A stretch of DNA of 64,000 nt from Terriglobia bacterium (GCA_020072965.1 JAIQFY010000001.1:124001-188000), one strand, 5' to 3'; positions 1-9,498 are shown, counted from the first letter of the stretch. Numbers and translations: made by a program. Notes: a model not told the origin generated them from the letters alone.

Positions 1-840
1 CGAACGCTCGTCTCCAGCTTCGATGATGTATTTTCCCTGAGCGAGTCCGTGGATGGAAAAATTTCCCGACCCGTCAGTGTATGCAAACCGTTCGGGCTGG
101 TTCCCCTCGACGGGGACAGCAACCGCCATGACCTCAGGAAGCGGCTCGTTGCTCGTTGCCAAGATGATGCGACCCTGAATCGTGGCTCCAAAATCAAGCT
201 TCAGATCAATTCCGGAAGCCTTGTCGCCAGGGTGGATCGCGATGCGTTCTCCTTGTTCTCGAAAGGCCGAACGCGGGTAGAAGCTGGGAATGTATCTTGA
301 ATCAAGCACTCCGGCTTGGACTGAATAGTCGTCCGGTGGGAGGGCTCGGACCAGGTATCGCCCGTCCTTTCCGGTCGTGGCGACCGCCCTAAATGTCTCC
401 CCTTCCACTGTCACGCGTACGTTATCAAGGGAAATCCCGTCAGCCACCCGGGTCACCCGTCCCTCGATGGACCCTCCCAATTCCAGTCTAATGTTCGCAA
501 AACTGAAGACATCCTCCGCCACCAGCTCTACAACACCCGGCAGCGTTGGATTCTCAGCCTGGCGGTAGACACCCGGAAGATAATTGGTGCCGGAAGGAAT
601 GGCCTGGACACGGTAACGGCCCCGGGGGACCTTTATGATATACGCACCCTCGCGGTCGGTCAGAGTTTCATAAGTATTGGGCCTCTGTTCGACGGAGGTG
701 GCGCGAACTAAGACCCTGGAAACCCCTCTCCCTGTTTCCTTGTCCTTCACCTCTCCGCCAATTTGGGCCGCCCATGCTGTGGTAACGGCCAATGGAATGA
801 AACACAAGACCGCCACTAGCCGATGGGAACGTGTACACAT
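1..840 (-). CDS. Secreted carboxypeptidase-regulatory-like repeat protein (3' end outside window)
   Basis: The minus-strand frame is open from an ATG at 840 to the left edge: 280 codons with no stop, so the C-terminus is missing. It begins with a signal peptide (basic MCTRSHR, a hydrophobic stretch, cleavage near AWA-AQ at about residue 25). At least three copies follow of a beta-sandwich domain of the carboxypeptidase regulatory-like type, roughly residues 27-110, 115-195 and 205-280. Each has the family pattern of G-x-I/V-x-G-R/x-V at the start, then a T-D/G-x-x-G-x-Y turn and a G-x-Y-x-V/I-x-A end, for example TDREGAYIIKVPRGRYRVQA. Such domains occur in secreted or outer-membrane proteins of Acidobacteria, often as binding or structural modules. 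No catalytic motif is visible in the part present. The function is unknown; a longer membrane-anchored protein is possible. Confidence 0.85.
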   Translation of the reverse strand, partial: MCTRSHRLVAVLCFIPLAVTTAWAAQIGGEVKDKETGRGVSRVLVRATSVEQRPNTYETLTDREGAYIIKVPRGRYRVQAIPSGTNYLPGVYRQAENPTLPGVVELVAEDVFSFANIRLELGGSIEGRVTRVADGISLDNVRVTVEGETFRAVATTGKDGRYLVRALPPDDYSVQAGVLDSRYIPSFYPRSAFREQGERIAIHPGDKASGIDLKLDFGATIQGRIILATSNEPLPEVMAVAVPVEGNQPERFAYTDGSGNFSIHGLAQGKYIIEAGDERS

Positions 841-1008
841 GAGATCTCCGAGCTGGCATTCATCGCCTGGTCTCTATTCTAATTAATTTGAGCGCACGGA
901 GCATCACCTTTTTACACCTGTGAGAATAAGACGGGATTCGAGACTCTTGGGTCTGAATATTATTCGGGAAGGTTGCAAGTCTCCGAGGGGATGGACATTC
1001 AGGCCGGT

Positions 1009-1779
1009 CTATAATTTCAAGAATTCCCTCAGCTTCTTGGTCTGCGTCCGGCTGACGGGGATTTCCGTTTCTTTCTTGTCCGTCATCTTCAACTGCAGTG
1101 AGCGGTTGAACCAGGGGATCACTTCTTTGATCTTGTTGATGTTCGCGATATAGGCTCGGTGTACCCTCCAGAAGACCTTGGGATCGAGGTTTGCCTGAAG
1201 ATCTTCGAGAGTCCGATAATTCGAGGTTCCCACAAGATCGTTCGTCACCACCGAAATCACGCCGTCCTCGACATTGGCAAATATCATATCCGTTGAATCC
1301 ACCAGGAGCATCCGGTTCCCGGATTTCACCAGCAACTTAAACCGCTGCTCCGGCTGGGCCTGAACCATATTGAGCAGGTTTTTGAACTGGTCCTCCATGA
1401 AGGCCGTATTATTAATTTGTTGCTTGGCCTTGGCGATAGCTTTATCGAGGCGCTGTTTATCGACCGGTTTCAGAACATAATCGACGGCATTCAAATCGAA
1501 CGCTTTGAGCGCGTAATGGTCATAGGCGGTTACGAATATGACTTTGGGAAGCGGGATCTTCTTTGCGATCAGGCGATCAATGGTCTGAAGGCCATCCAGT
1601 CCCGGCATCTGAATATCCAGGAACAGCAGCTGGGGCTTGGTCTTTTTCACCAGGTCTACCGCCTCCAGGCCGTTCTTCGCCTGACCCACCACTTTGACGT
1701 CGGGATTCGCCTCGAGAAGGAACATCAGTTCCTCTCTCGCAAGCGGTTCATCATCCACTAAGACTGATTCAATCTGCAT
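1009..1779 (-). CDS. LytR/AlgR-family response regulator (REC-LytTR)
   Basis: 256-aa DNA-binding response regulator. Residues 1-120 form a receiver domain with the acidic pair D9-D10, phospho-acceptor D55 (FLDIQMPG), T84 of the VTAYD segment and K104 (YVLKPVD). Residues about 148-256 form a LytTR DNA-binding domain (VHRAYIANINKIKEVIPW, then the IPVSR strand). The frame could begin at 1830, but the ATG at 1779 gives the normal REC start (MQIESVLVDDE) and has purine-rich GGAGGAAT upstream. The gene lies 88 nt downstream of a LytS-like histidine kinase on the same strand, so the two form a two-component system. LytTR regulators usually control cell-wall, autolysis or exopolysaccharide genes; the target here is not known. 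Confidence 0.93.
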   Translation of the reverse strand: MQIESVLVDDEPLAREELMFLLEANPDVKVVGQAKNGLEAVDLVKKTKPQLLFLDIQMPGLDGLQTIDRLIAKKIPLPKVIFVTAYDHYALKAFDLNAVDYVLKPVDKQRLDKAIAKAKQQINNTAFMEDQFKNLLNMVQAQPEQRFKLLVKSGNRMLLVDSTDMIFANVEDGVISVVTNDLVGTSNYRTLEDLQANLDPKVFWRVHRAYIANINKIKEVIPWFNRSLQLKMTDKKETEIPVSRTQTKKLREFLKL

Positions 1780-1867
1780 AGCTCGCCTTATTCCTCCGTT
1801 AAAAGGGCTTTCCGTTTCCTTTACAGGCAATCTCCATCAAGACACGGCCTTCCGGCCCATATCAGAA

Positions 1868-3196
1868 TCATTTCGCCGGGCTCACCGCCTCCAATTCCGG
1901 AATTCGTATGAGAGTTTGCGTTCCGCGGCCGTTTTCACTTTTCAACTGCATTTGGTATTCGCTTCCATAAACCACCTTGAGCCGTTCATTCACATTGGAT
2001 ATGCCGATCCCCTCGGTGTACACCGTCTCCAGTTGCTCCTCTGAAATTCCGATCCCGTCATCCGAAATCTTGATGACGAGATGCCCGTCCTCGCGGTACG
2101 CCCGGATACTGATCGTGCCTCCTTCAACTTTGGGTGCCAAACCGTGCTTGATGGAGTTTTCAATGATCGGTTGAAGAATCATACTGGGTACGACGGCTGA
2201 CACCGTGTCAGGATCGACCGACTTCTCGATCCGCAGCTTGTCGTGGCCAAACCGGGTCACCTCAATATCGAGGTAATCATCGATCGATTCCAGCTCTTCC
2301 TGCAGCGTCACGAAATTATCGTGGGTCTTGAGCAGCTTCCGGAGCAAATTCGAGAGCTTCAAAACCATCCCGCGGGCGTGTTCAGGCCGCGTGCGAATCA
2401 AGGAGGCGATGGAATTCAGAGTGTTAAACAGAAAGTGCGGATTGATCTGGCTGGAAAGCGCCTCGAGCCGGGCGTTCATGACGAGCCGTTCCTGCTCCTC
2501 CAGTTTGACCTCAATCCTGCGACTGTTCCATACCTTCAAAGCGATGCCGATGGCCATCGGGGTAGAAATCAAGATACAGAACAGAATCCACGGGTTGGGA
2601 CTTGAAGCACTGTAAAGCCACACCGAATTCGGCCGAAGGAGGCGCGCCAGGCTGATTCGCAGCACCTCAATCATGAGACTTGCAAGCAAAAGAATGAACT
2701 GCCAGTCGATGTTTCGAAAAGTCAAGGCATTCTTCATGGACCGATAAATATTCAAGTCAAAGAACGGAGAGAAATGCCAGATATCCTCTTTGTTCTTGCA
2801 CAATGCCCGCAGGCCGCCACCCACCAGTCCCGCCAGTCCGAGGATGAGCGGGGCCAGCCATTCCCTGCGGAAGAGCGGGAGCAGTCCCAGCACCCCACCG
2901 GTTACCCCTCCAGTAATGGACCCTCCCAATAGCCCCACTAGAAAACAACACTCCAGGCTCACATCGGCCGCAGCATACCCGAGCAGCAACCGGGCCGCCA
3001 CGCCTACCCCCAGCGGCAATCCCAGCAGGGCAACAAAATGCATTTTCTGGCGAAAATTTTTCTTTTCAACAAAGAGGAGATCGAGAAAGGTTCTGGAGCG
3101 AGCCAAGACGCTGGCCAGAGAGGCAATTACCGCCATCTTCAGGAGCAGGTTCAGGAGGATAAACTCGTTTTGTGAGAACGATGGGGTCTGGTGCAT
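1868..3196 (-). CDS. LytS/YehU-type sensor histidine kinase
   Basis: 442-aa membrane histidine kinase. The N-terminal 235 residues are hydrophobic with about six predicted membrane segments; a Gly-rich one (VGLLGGSITGGVTGGVLGLL) resembles the 5TM-LytS type input region. The phosphoacceptor region follows at about residue 252, INPHFLFNTLNSIASLI, with His in the HFLFN motif that defines the His_kinase family of LytS. The C-terminal HATPase domain shows the N box IIENSIKHGL and the G1 motif SDDGIGI. It is transcribed before the LytTR regulator at 1009-1779. The start at 3196 has no obvious Shine-Dalgarno sequence, so a nearby alternative cannot be excluded. The stimulus is unknown. Confidence 0.92.
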   Translation of the reverse strand: MHQTPSFSQNEFILLNLLLKMAVIASLASVLARSRTFLDLLFVEKKNFRQKMHFVALLGLPLGVGVAARLLLGYAAADVSLECCFLVGLLGGSITGGVTGGVLGLLPLFRREWLAPLILGLAGLVGGGLRALCKNKEDIWHFSPFFDLNIYRSMKNALTFRNIDWQFILLLASLMIEVLRISLARLLRPNSVWLYSASSPNPWILFCILISTPMAIGIALKVWNSRRIEVKLEEQERLVMNARLEALSSQINPHFLFNTLNSIASLIRTRPEHARGMVLKLSNLLRKLLKTHDNFVTLQEELESIDDYLDIEVTRFGHDKLRIEKSVDPDTVSAVVPSMILQPIIENSIKHGLAPKVEGGTISIRAYREDGHLVIKISDDGIGISEEQLETVYTEGIGISNVNERLKVVYGSEYQMQLKSENGRGTQTLIRIPELEAVSPAK

Positions 3197-3332
3197 AGCA
3201 ACCGGATTCCGCCGAATGATGAATTGACAAAAAGGGACAAACTCATTCTACCCACCCTGGCAAAATAATTCAACCAGCGACTCATCAGGGTCGGGAGACC
3301 GGCTGAATTCACGACAAACAAGCGGGCGTTCT

Positions 3333-3361
3333 TTGCTTTCCCGCAAGGTGGTTGCTATAAT
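3333..3361 (+). promoter_or_regulatory. sigma70-type promoter of ribA
   Basis: A -35 box TTGCTT (3333-3338), a 17-nt spacer and a perfect -10 box TATAAT (3356-3361) predict transcription start near 3368. The upstream in-frame start codons TTG 3333 and ATG 3360 lie inside this promoter, so translation should start at ATG 3408. Confidence 0.6.
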
Positions 3362-3407
3362 GGCCCGCTTTGGGCGGAGTAATCTTTGTCGCCGTAAGAC
3401 GGAGCAT

Positions 3408-4037
3408 ATGAACCGACGCAGGAACAGAGGGATCGCGAGGATAAAGACGCGCAAGGTTGCGGAGGCCAAACTCCCCACCCGATTGGGGCGATTTCGAATC
3501 CTCGGGTTTGAATCACAGGGGGGGGTGGAATCCGCAGTAGCCTTGATTATCGGACAGCCGCAACGGGCCCGGGCGCCTCTTGTGAGGATTCACTCGCAAT
3601 GCTTGACAGGGGATGTTTTGGGATCACTGCGCTGCGACTGTGGCTGGCAATTGCAGACCGCGCTGAAACAGATTGCTCGGGAAAAATGCGGGGTGCTGAT
3701 CTATCATCTCCAGGAAGGTCGCGGCATCGGTCTGCTTAACAAACTCCTTGCCTATGAGCTGCAGGATCGAGGGAGTGACACGGTCGAGGCAAATCAACAG
3801 CTGGGTTTTGCGGCCGATGCGCGTGATTATAATATCTGTATTGATATCCTCAAATTGTTGTCCATCAAGCAGGTGCGCCTGCTCTCCAATAATCCCGATA
3901 AGATTGCGGCCCTGGAAAGAAATACCATCACTGTGGTTGAACGGGTTCCCCTGGTTATGAAGCCCTCAAAGATGACGCGCAAGTACCTGGCAGCGAAGAT
4001 GAAGAAGATGGGGCACCTGCTGGAAGGAGTGGCGTAG
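3408..4037 (+). CDS. ribA: GTP cyclohydrolase II
   Basis: 209-aa enzyme for the first step of riboflavin synthesis, converting GTP to 2,5-diamino-6-ribosylamino-4-pyrimidinone 5'-phosphate, formate and pyrophosphate. The zinc ligands are visible in HSQCLTGDVLGSLRCDCGWQ (the C-x10-C-x-C pattern of E. coli RibA). The GTP-binding and catalytic segments are also present: YHLQEGRGIGLLNKL, DTVEANQQLGFAADARDY, and the C-terminal LLSNNPDKIAALE. It is monofunctional: no DHBP synthase (RibB) domain is fused, unlike many bacterial RibBA proteins. The open frame extends upstream to 3333, but a clear promoter overlaps that part, so ATG 3408 is used (GGAG at 3401). About 20 basic residues (MNRRRNRGIARIKTRK) precede the catalytic core. 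No riboflavin neighbours are present. Confidence 0.93.
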   Translation: MNRRRNRGIARIKTRKVAEAKLPTRLGRFRILGFESQGGVESAVALIIGQPQRARAPLVRIHSQCLTGDVLGSLRCDCGWQLQTALKQIAREKCGVLIYHLQEGRGIGLLNKLLAYELQDRGSDTVEANQQLGFAADARDYNICIDILKLLSIKQVRLLSNNPDKIAALERNTITVVERVPLVMKPSKMTRKYLAAKMKKMGHLLEGVA

Positions 4038-4133
4038 GGATGGGAAAATCTTACGGGGGACAGCACATCTTCTGAGCGCAGCCGGGAGCAAAAGGACCGG
4101 GATCAATCCCCCGGAGCAGTCCCAAAAGGGGTC

Positions 4134-4646
4134 TCAATTCCCGAATTCACGTTTCATCAGGAGGGCGTCTTCGGTGGGATTGCTGTAATAGTCTTTCCGG
4201 CGACCGACTTCCATGAATTTTTCTTTCAGGTAGAAATCCCTTGCCGGTGCGTTCGAGGGACGAACTTCGAGGAATAAATTTTGGACTCCCTCCCTGGTCA
4301 CTTGTATCTCCAAATGATGTAGCATCTGCGTACCGATCTGGCGCCTGGTACAAGCAGGGTCCACCGCAATGTTGAGGATCTCGGTGTCGGGCAGGGTGAT
4401 TCTATAGACCAGGAACCCGACCACCCGCTCCTTCAGGTCGGACTCCCTCTCGATAGCCACCAATCCCTGCGCATTCTGCCGCCCCCCCGCCACTCCGTAG
4501 TACACCTCGATGTCCCAATGGGAGAGCAGCGGCCAGGCCATTTCAATGCCCTTCACTTGTTCCACATCTCGCCCTTGGAGAGGACGCAAATAGATCTCTG
4601 GGGACAGCGGAGCCACTGCGGACTGTTTGGATTCGCGCTGGCTCAT
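4134..4646 (-). CDS. rimI: Ribosomal-protein-alanine N-acetyltransferase-like GNAT
   Basis: 170-aa GNAT-fold acetyltransferase. The acetyl-CoA-binding motif A is RRQIGTQMLHHLE (R/Q-x-x-G-x-G/T pattern), preceded by the strand ILNIAVDP and followed by LFLEVRPSNAPARDFYLKEKF, which is typical of RimI. It probably acetylates protein N-termini such as S18 Ala1. The neighbour just upstream on the same strand is tsaB, a classical partner: rimI and tsaB are often adjacent or linked to tsaD. A GTG at 4658 would add four residues, but GAGGTGG sits 8 nt before ATG 4646, which fixes the start. An N-terminal tail of about 20 residues precedes the GNAT core. The exact substrate is not proven by sequence. 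Confidence 0.85.
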   Translation of the reverse strand: MSQRESKQSAVAPLSPEIYLRPLQGRDVEQVKGIEMAWPLLSHWDIEVYYGVAGGRQNAQGLVAIERESDLKERVVGFLVYRITLPDTEILNIAVDPACTRRQIGTQMLHHLEIQVTREGVQNLFLEVRPSNAPARDFYLKEKFMEVGRRKDYYSNPTEDALLMKREFGN

Positions 4647-4785
4647 TAAGTATTCCACCTCACGACGGCTTGAGAAAGGATACCGCTCATGGCAGGCCCT
4701 CCGACTCTCATAAAGGATTCAGCGCCTCGCCCGAAAGCCCGGTGTATCTGCCAGTTGCGGGATTCATTCCAGTCGGGACCGATCC

Positions 4786-5484
4786 TCATCCCTTGAACAT
4801 CATTTCCGCATCCGACCGTCGAATATAATGGATCGAGACCCGGTCACTTGAAACCATTTCCGCCCTCTCAAATTTCCGGGCCGCGAGCCTGGCAACTTGT
4901 GGTGCAAGATACCACGATGTCTTCAGAAAAGACCAGCCGGAACCCGAGTTGGGCGCGATAAATGAAGTAAACCTGTCCACATCAGGGCCGGCGAATTGAC
5001 AAGGAGCCTTGGGTTGTGACGCGAAAAAAGACTCCACCCTCATGAGCCGGTCAGACTCAACCGCCTTCAATTCTCCCTCAGAGACGCCGTAGATTCCCGC
5101 ATACAACTCGGAACGCCGTGCGTCCAGCAGCGCAACAATGCGAGGACTCGGCAAGACCTCGGCAGCGGTGGCGGCAATGGCCTCAAGGGTGGAAACGGGA
5201 ATGACCGGTGTTTGGTGCATTTCCGACAGCCCTTTGATGGTTGCGACACCGATGCGTAACCCGGCAAACGACCCGGGCCCGGTCGTCACAGCAAAGGCGT
5301 TAAACTCATTCATCCTCAGTTTGAGCTGCCCCATCAAAAACTGAATCGCCGCGAAGAGCCGAACTGAATGACTTTCCGCGCTTTCGGTCTCCACACACCC
5401 GAGGAGGACATCGTCGCGGAGAATGGCGATGCTGCCGGCCTTGCTCGAGGTGTCAACGCTCAAGATTAACATTTCTTCACTCAT
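4786..5484 (-). CDS. tsaB: tRNA threonylcarbamoyladenosine biosynthesis protein TsaB
   Basis: 232-aa ASKHA-fold protein, a partner of TsaD in the complex that transfers threonylcarbamoyl to A37 of ANN-decoding tRNAs. It shows the N-terminal ILSVDTSSKAGSIAIL phosphate-loop segment, the family hallmark TTGPGSFAGLRIGVATIKGL at about residues 66-85, and VALLDARRSELYAG. Length is normal for TsaB (about 220-240). The first Met (5484) lies four codons before a second (5472); the second is closer to the family's usual start, and neither has a strong ribosome-binding site. It is divergent from mutS, and rimI follows after 139 nt on the same strand. tsaD and tsaE are not in the window. Confidence 0.93.
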   Translation of the reverse strand: MSEEMLILSVDTSSKAGSIAILRDDVLLGCVETESAESHSVRLFAAIQFLMGQLKLRMNEFNAFAVTTGPGSFAGLRIGVATIKGLSEMHQTPVIPVSTLEAIAATAAEVLPSPRIVALLDARRSELYAGIYGVSEGELKAVESDRLMRVESFFASQPKAPCQFAGPDVDRFTSFIAPNSGSGWSFLKTSWYLAPQVARLAARKFERAEMVSSDRVSIHYIRRSDAEMMFKG

Positions 5485-5494
5485 TGCGATCGAA

Positions 5495-5523
5495 TTGACA
5501 GCCCAAAATTCGAATACTATACT
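5495..5523 (+). promoter_or_regulatory. sigma70-type promoter of mutS
   Basis: Consensus -35 TTGACA (5495-5500), 17-nt spacer, -10 TATACT (5518-5523). It lies in the tsaB-mutS divergent region and predicts a start near 5530 and a leader of about 130 nt for mutS. Confidence 0.65.
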
Positions 5524-5662
5524 TGGCGGCGGTCGCGGTTCCGCATCGAGGTCTCAGAGCACGAATATCAATCCCACAGCATTCCATTGCCGACATTCTA
5601 CCAAACGTGTTACCTCATCACGAGGGAGATTTTGTCGTCTGAGCGAGGTCCCCAGGTAGATC

Positions 5663-8287
5663 ATGGACAACCTGACTCCCATGATGCGTCAATACTCGCA
5701 AATCAAGCAGGCTCACCCCAATGCCCTGCTGCTGTTCCGCCTGGGAGACTTCTACGAACTTTTCTTCGAAGACGCCATCATCGCCGCACGCGAACTTCAA
5801 ATTGTCCTGACATCCCGCAACCGGGAAAAGGGGGTACAGGTCCCCATGTGCGGGGTACCCTATCATGCTGCCGACAACTACATCGCAAAGTTGATCCACA
5901 AGGGATATCGCGTTGCCATCTGCGATCAGACCGAAGATCCCAAGCTGGCAAAGAAGCTGGTGCGCCGCGAGGTGACGCGCGTCATCACTCCTGGAACCGT
6001 GGTGGACTCCAGCCTCCTTGAGCCCTCACAAAACAATTATCTGTGCTCCCTCTGTTGTGGTGACCGGATTGTCGGGCTGGCGTGTGCCGACCTTTCCACC
6101 GGCGAGTTCAAGATTACTCAACTCTCCGGCGAGGCATGGGAACAGCAACTCACCGATGAGTTGGAGGGATTGAGCCCGAGCGAAGCTTTATATCCGGCGA
6201 GCGCAGCGGCCTCGCTTGAGCCCCTTTTGCGCCTGGACCGGGCACATCCGGCCTCTACCCCGCTGGATGACTGGATCTTCAGCGCAGAATATGCGGAACG
6301 GGTCTTGACTCAACATTTTGGTGTGATGACCCTGGCCGGGTTCGGTTGTGAGACTTTTCCTTATGCCATTCGGGCCGCCGGCGCCGTTATTCATTACCTC
6401 CGCGAAACGCAGCGTGCCGCCCTGTCCCACCTGGTCTCCCTCTCAAATTACAACCCGGCGGAGTTCCTGGTCCTCGATCAGATCACACAGCGGAACCTGG
6501 AATTGGTGGACCCGCAATTCCCCGAAAACAAGGATGCAACCCTCCTCCGAACGCTGGACGGCACCTCGACCCCGATGGGCGCCCGCCTTTTGCGGAACTG
6601 GATCCTGCGGCCCTTGCGTGACCTCGGAGCCATCAGGGGCCGTTTACAGGCTGTGGAACAGTTCAAACACTCCACCATCAACCGCGAAGAGATTCGAAAT
6701 GACCTCAAGACGATTTGCGATTTGGAGCGGGTGCTGAGCCGGATCGCCCTGGGAACCGTCATGCCCAGGGAACTGATTGCCCTGAAGAACTCCTTGTTCC
6801 ATCTCCCCGTAATCAAGACCTTCATCTCCAACTACGGTTCTCCGCTGGTCCGCGAGATTCACGGCCGCATTGATCCTCTTGAAGATATCCGCGCGCTGAT
6901 TGAATCTCAGATCAAACCGGATCCTCCCCCCATTCTTTCCGAGGGCGGGATCATTCAGGACGGAGTGGATGAAGAACTCGACTCCCTGCGCCACATTAGC
7001 GTTAACGGGAAGACCTACATTGCGCAACTCGAGGCCCGGGAGCGGGAGCGCAGCCATATCGGTTCTTTGAAGGTGAAATATAACCAGATTTTCGGCTATT
7101 ACATCGAGGTGTCCCGAGCGAACCGGGATTTGGTTCCCAGCGATTACGAACGCAAGCAGACCCTCGTCAATGCCGAGCGGTTTACCACGCCAGAATTGAA
7201 AGAATACGAAGTGAAGGTCCTGAGCGCAGAGGAGCGGATCTGCGAACTGGAAAAGTCTCTCTACGAAAAGATCCGCACCCAGATTGCGGCCGAGGCAAAA
7301 CGCATTCGCGAGACGGCCCAGGCCCTGGCCGAGCTGGATGTTCTGGTCTGCTTCGCGCACCTGGCAAACGAATACCGCTATGTCCCCCCCGCCTTCAGTG
7401 AGGAAGGCGAACTCCTGGTGGTGGCGGGACGCCATCCGGTGATTGAGCGACTCTGTGAAAAGCAGCGTTTGGGCGAATTCATTCCCAACGATCTCTACTT
7501 AAACTCCTCCACGGATCAAATCATCATCCTGACGGGCCCCAACATGGGGGGCAAGTCAACCTACCTCCGACAGGCGGCCCTCCTGGTGGTGATGGCTCAG
7601 ATGGGCTCCTTCGTGCCGGCGGAAAAGGCACTGCTTCCCCTCGTTGACCGCATCTTCACGCGCATCGGGGCCTCTGACAATCTGGCCCGTGGGCGCTCCA
7701 CGTTCATGGTGGAGATGACTGAAACAGCAGCCATTCTTCACTCGGCGACGCCCCAGAGCTTGATCATTCTCGACGAGGTCGGTCGGGGTACGGCCACTTT
7801 CGACGGCCTCTCCATCGCCTGGGCGACTGTTGAACATCTTCATCAGAAGTTGAAGTCGAAGACTCTCTTTGCCACCCACTATCACGAACTGACGGAACTC
7901 GGCTCTCTTTTCCCGGGCGTGAAAAACTATCACGTCTCGGTACGGGAGTCCGGACATCGGATCGTATTTTTGCGCAAGGTGGAAGCGGGCCCGGCGGACA
8001 AGAGCTACGGCATCGAGGTGGCGCGTTTGGCAGGTCTCCCGCTCCCCGTGGTAGAGCGGGCCCGGGCAATCCTTCACCGCCACGAGCGGCGGGAGCAGGA
8101 TGTGAGCGATGATCTGCTGTCCCAATCCCTGGGCGCGGCAGGCAACAAGAGGATGACGCAGATTCCTCTGTTTGAGTTCTCCGGCAACGGCGTCCTGGAA
8201 GCATTGCGCGAGGTGAAGCCGGATGAACTCACGCCGATCGAGGCGCTGAACTTACTGAATGAACTTGTAAGGAAGGTTCGTCCGTGA
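5663..8287 (+). CDS. mutS: DNA mismatch repair protein MutS
   Basis: 874-aa mismatch recognition ATPase (MutS1 class). The N-terminal mismatch-binding domain starts at TPMMRQYSQIKQAHPNALLL with the GDFYELF motif, which carries the Phe-x-Glu mismatch reader. The connector, lever and clamp domains follow in the middle. The ATPase has Walker A TGPNMGGKSTYLRQ at about residue 623, Walker B LIILDEVGRGTATFDG, and ATHYHELTEL. The C-terminal helix-turn-helix dimerisation region contains KSYGIEVARLAGLP. Length is normal. Its strong promoter lies at 5495-5523. anmK follows 56 nt downstream and may be read through. No mutL is nearby. All key residues appear intact, so methyl-independent or MutL-dependent repair is expected. 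Confidence 0.98.
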   Translation: MDNLTPMMRQYSQIKQAHPNALLLFRLGDFYELFFEDAIIAARELQIVLTSRNREKGVQVPMCGVPYHAADNYIAKLIHKGYRVAICDQTEDPKLAKKLVRREVTRVITPGTVVDSSLLEPSQNNYLCSLCCGDRIVGLACADLSTGEFKITQLSGEAWEQQLTDELEGLSPSEALYPASAAASLEPLLRLDRAHPASTPLDDWIFSAEYAERVLTQHFGVMTLAGFGCETFPYAIRAAGAVIHYLRETQRAALSHLVSLSNYNPAEFLVLDQITQRNLELVDPQFPENKDATLLRTLDGTSTPMGARLLRNWILRPLRDLGAIRGRLQAVEQFKHSTINREEIRNDLKTICDLERVLSRIALGTVMPRELIALKNSLFHLPVIKTFISNYGSPLVREIHGRIDPLEDIRALIESQIKPDPPPILSEGGIIQDGVDEELDSLRHISVNGKTYIAQLEARERERSHIGSLKVKYNQIFGYYIEVSRANRDLVPSDYERKQTLVNAERFTTPELKEYEVKVLSAEERICELEKSLYEKIRTQIAAEAKRIRETAQALAELDVLVCFAHLANEYRYVPPAFSEEGELLVVAGRHPVIERLCEKQRLGEFIPNDLYLNSSTDQIIILTGPNMGGKSTYLRQAALLVVMAQMGSFVPAEKALLPLVDRIFTRIGASDNLARGRSTFMVEMTETAAILHSATPQSLIILDEVGRGTATFDGLSIAWATVEHLHQKLKSKTLFATHYHELTELGSLFPGVKNYHVSVRESGHRIVFLRKVEAGPADKSYGIEVARLAGLPLPVVERARAILHRHERREQDVSDDLLSQSLGAAGNKRMTQIPLFEFSGNGVLEALREVKPDELTPIEALNLLNELVRKVRP

Positions 8288-8343
8288 GTTCGGCAGGGTC
8301 CTCGAAGGAGCCTGATTTTTCCGCAGGGCTGCTTCTTTAGACT

Positions 8344-9498
8344 ATGAAACGAATCATCGGCTTGATGTCAGGAACTTCGGCGGATGGCGTCGATGCGGCC
8401 GTGGTCGATGTCTGGGGCAAAGGATTATCGACCCGATTCCGGATGATCGCCTTTGAGTCCGTCCCCTATCCAAAGCGGACCCGCCAGTTGATCCTCTCTT
8501 TGCTCAATGCCCGCGGCATTTCGGTGGCCGAGATCAGCCAGTTGAATTTCTTGATTGGACATCTCTTTGCGGAGGCCGTCCTGCGCTGTTGCCGCCGTCA
8601 TCACATCACGCTGAAGTCGGTCGATCTTATCGGGTCCCATGGTCAGACCGTCTACCATCAATCCGTCCCTTCTTTCTTTGGCGGCCGGGCACTGGCCTCC
8701 ACCCTGCAGTTGGGGGAAGGGGCGGTCATCGCCGAACGGACCGGGATTGCCACCATCTCCGATTTTCGGGTGCGCGACGTCGCCGCCGGCGGCACCGGGG
8801 CTCCATTGGTTCCCTATGTCGATTACCTGTTGCTCCGGAGCCCATCCAAGAATCGCGTGGCCCTGAATGTGGGTGGCATTGCCAATCTCACTTCCATTCC
8901 TAGGAATTGCAGGCTTGCGGAACTACGTGCCTTCGACACCGGACCCGGGAACATGATGATGGATGCTGCTGTCGCGATCCGCTCCAGAGGCAAACTGAAA
9001 TTTGATCGCCACGGCGCGCTAGCCTCACGGGGAAGGGTGATCCCTTCGGCGCTTGAATGGCTTCTCACCCATCCGTTTTATCGACGGCGTCCGCCCAAGG
9101 CAGCCGGTCGGGAACAGTTCGGCATCGAATATACCGAAGCCGCTTTGCGGCAGATGCGGTTTGCCCGGGTGGAGGACGTTCTCGCCACCCTGCTCGATCT
9201 GACCGCTCGCACTGTTCTCGCGGCCATCAAGAAATATGCCGTGCCCTCCGGCCCAATCGACGAGTTGATTGTCTCGGGCGGGGGTGCCCGGAATCGCTTC
9301 CTGATGCAGCGTTTGCAGTTTCTTTTGCCGGAGACCAGGGTGATGAACTCGAGTGAGCTAGGAATTGACCCGGATGCCAAAGAGGCCATTGCCTTCGCGA
9401 TCCTGGCCAACGAAACCTGGCATCAGGACCCCGCCAATGTTCCTTCGGTCACAGGAGCTCGTCATCCGGTCATCCTGGGGAAAATCACACCCGCATGA
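8344..9498 (+). CDS. anmK: Anhydro-N-acetylmuramic acid kinase
   Basis: 384-aa kinase of peptidoglycan recycling. It opens the 1,6-anhydro ring of anhydroMurNAc and phosphorylates it to MurNAc-6-phosphate with ATP. The diagnostic segments are IGLMSGTSADGVDAAVVDV near the N-terminus, IGSHGQTVYH, NVGGIANLTSI, FDTGPGNMMMDA with the catalytic region, and VSGGGARNRFLM near the C-terminus. Length matches the family (about 370-390). Its stop codon overlaps the start of the next gene by 4 nt (ATGA), so it is translationally coupled to a peptide-type solute-binding protein, which would fit uptake or sensing of muropeptides. No murQ or nagZ is seen in the window. Confidence 0.96.
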   Translation: MKRIIGLMSGTSADGVDAAVVDVWGKGLSTRFRMIAFESVPYPKRTRQLILSLLNARGISVAEISQLNFLIGHLFAEAVLRCCRRHHITLKSVDLIGSHGQTVYHQSVPSFFGGRALASTLQLGEGAVIAERTGIATISDFRVRDVAAGGTGAPLVPYVDYLLLRSPSKNRVALNVGGIANLTSIPRNCRLAELRAFDTGPGNMMMDAAVAIRSRGKLKFDRHGALASRGRVIPSALEWLLTHPFYRRRPPKAAGREQFGIEYTEAALRQMRFARVEDVLATLLDLTARTVLAAIKKYAVPSGPIDELIVSGGGARNRFLMQRLQFLLPETRVMNSSELGIDPDAKEAIAFAILANETWHQDPANVPSVTGARHPVILGKITPA

